A stretch of 13,959 nt of DNA from positions 1 to 13,959 of the forward strand of contig CAJTUQ010000075.1 of the NCBI GenBank assembly GCA_910579335.1, in the 5' to 3' direction. Made by a program: the position numbers and the translations under genes. The stretch comes from an uncultured Dorea sp. GTDB lineage: Bacteria; Bacillota; Clostridia; Lachnospirales; Lachnospiraceae. Shown here piece by piece: positions 13,379-13,959 of the stretch (the first letter of the stretch is position 1; each line of letters begins with the position of its first letter). The notes beneath the pieces are model-generated. The model did not search any database. It saw nothing but the letters and a program-made list of their open reading frames with translations, and was not told the origin of the DNA.

Positions 13379-13959
13379 ATGAGCAGAAAACCAACGGTAT
13401 TAATGATCTTAGACGGTTACGGGCTGAATGAAAAAACTGCCGGAAATGCTGTTGCACAAGGAAACACTCCTGTCATGGACAAGTTGATGGCAGAGTATCC
13501 GTTTGTAAAAGGAAATGCCAGCGGAATGGCGGTCGGCCTTCCGGACGGACAGATGGGAAATTCGGAAGTAGGGCATCTGAATATGGGCGCCGGACGTATC
13601 GTCTATCAGGATCTTACAAAGATTACAAAAGCAATCCAGGACGGAGATTTTTTTGAAAATAAAGCGCTTCTTGCAGCATGTGAGAATGCGAAGAAAAACG
13701 ACAGTGCGCTTCATATGTACGGACTTGTGTCCGACGGCGGGGTGCACAGCCATAACACCCATATCTACGGACTGTTGGAGCTGGCAAAGAGACAGGGGCT
13801 TACGAAGGTGTATGTACACTGCTTTTTGGATGGCCGCGATACGCCGCCCGCATCCGGAAAAGAGTATGTAGAAGAACTGGTTTCCAAGATGGAAGAAATC
13901 GGAATCGGTGAAGTAGCAACCGTTATGGGGCGCTACTATGCGATGGATCGTGATAACCG
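13379..13959 (+). CDS. gpmI: 2,3-bisphosphoglycerate-independent phosphoglycerate mutase (5' part)
   Basis: Interconverts 3- and 2-phosphoglycerate with a two-manganese, phosphoserine mechanism. The first 193 residues of about 510 are present and the frame runs open to the window edge. D12 in MILDGYGLNE and the phosphorylated serine S62 in GQMGNSEVGHLNMGAGR fall at the same positions as in the Geobacillus stearothermophilus enzyme. Further conserved segments are VSDGGVHSHNTH, HCFLDGRDTPP and MGRYYAMDRDN. Start ATG 13379 follows AAAGGAG (13363-13369). It is read 19 bases after the esterase gene and continues lower glycolysis after gap, pgk and tpiA. Eno often follows in relatives, outside this window. 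Confidence 0.97.
   Translation, partial: MSRKPTVLMILDGYGLNEKTAGNAVAQGNTPVMDKLMAEYPFVKGNASGMAVGLPDGQMGNSEVGHLNMGAGRIVYQDLTKITKAIQDGDFFENKALLAACENAKKNDSALHMYGLVSDGGVHSHNTHIYGLLELAKRQGLTKVYVHCFLDGRDTPPASGKEYVEELVSKMEEIGIGEVATVMGRYYAMDRDN

Overview
The window reads as a chromosomal segment from a spore-forming, low-to-mid GC member of the Clostridia, most likely Lachnospiraceae. I infer this from the gene families and their order (recX, rny, a NUDIX hydrolase, spoIIM, a SpoVB-like flippase; then iscR-iscS-iscU-mnmA; then gap-pgk-tpi-gpmI), from the strong AGGAGG-type ribosome binding sites and from the codon use. No search was run, so the taxonomy is an inference. The content is mainly housekeeping. 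I see no phage, transposase, CRISPR array, rRNA or tRNA.

Layout. Bases 2-1830 hold the 3' end of recX (RecA modulator) and rny (RNase Y), closed by a strong terminator at 1845-1873. Bases 1925-3037 hold an ADP-ribose-pyrophosphatase-type NUDIX gene whose 3' end is frame-disrupted, and spoIIM behind a good candidate sigma-E promoter. spoIIM converges on a SpoVB-like flippase gene on the minus strand (3075-4415). Divergent from that gene is an iron-sulfur and thiouridine operon (4587-7923): an IscR/Rrf2 regulator, a cysteine desulfurase, an IscU-type scaffold and the tRNA thiolase MnmA. A PHP-family histidinol phosphatase gene follows. The desulfurase supplies sulfur both to the scaffold and to MnmA, which explains the grouping. 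A palindrome between the iscR promoter and its start codon resembles the type 1 IscR operator and predicts autoregulation.

From 8947 onward lies a lower-glycolysis cluster. gap has its own promoter and, just downstream of the -10 box, an 18-bp site resembling the operator of the NADH/NAD-sensing repressor Rex. gap is separated from pgk by 368 bases that contain three tandem copies of a 68-bp, probably structured repeat and a strong intrinsic terminator. pgk and tpiA follow, then a terminator, an alpha/beta-hydrolase (esterase-like) gene, and the 5' part of gpmI, which runs off the end. The esterase gene sits inside an otherwise uninterrupted set of triose-phase glycolytic enzymes.

The points most worth a second look are the 68-bp repeats, the Rex-like and IscR-like operators, the frameshifted NUDIX gene with a visible deletion signature, the sigma-E-like promoter of spoIIM, and the esterase placed between tpiA and gpmI.
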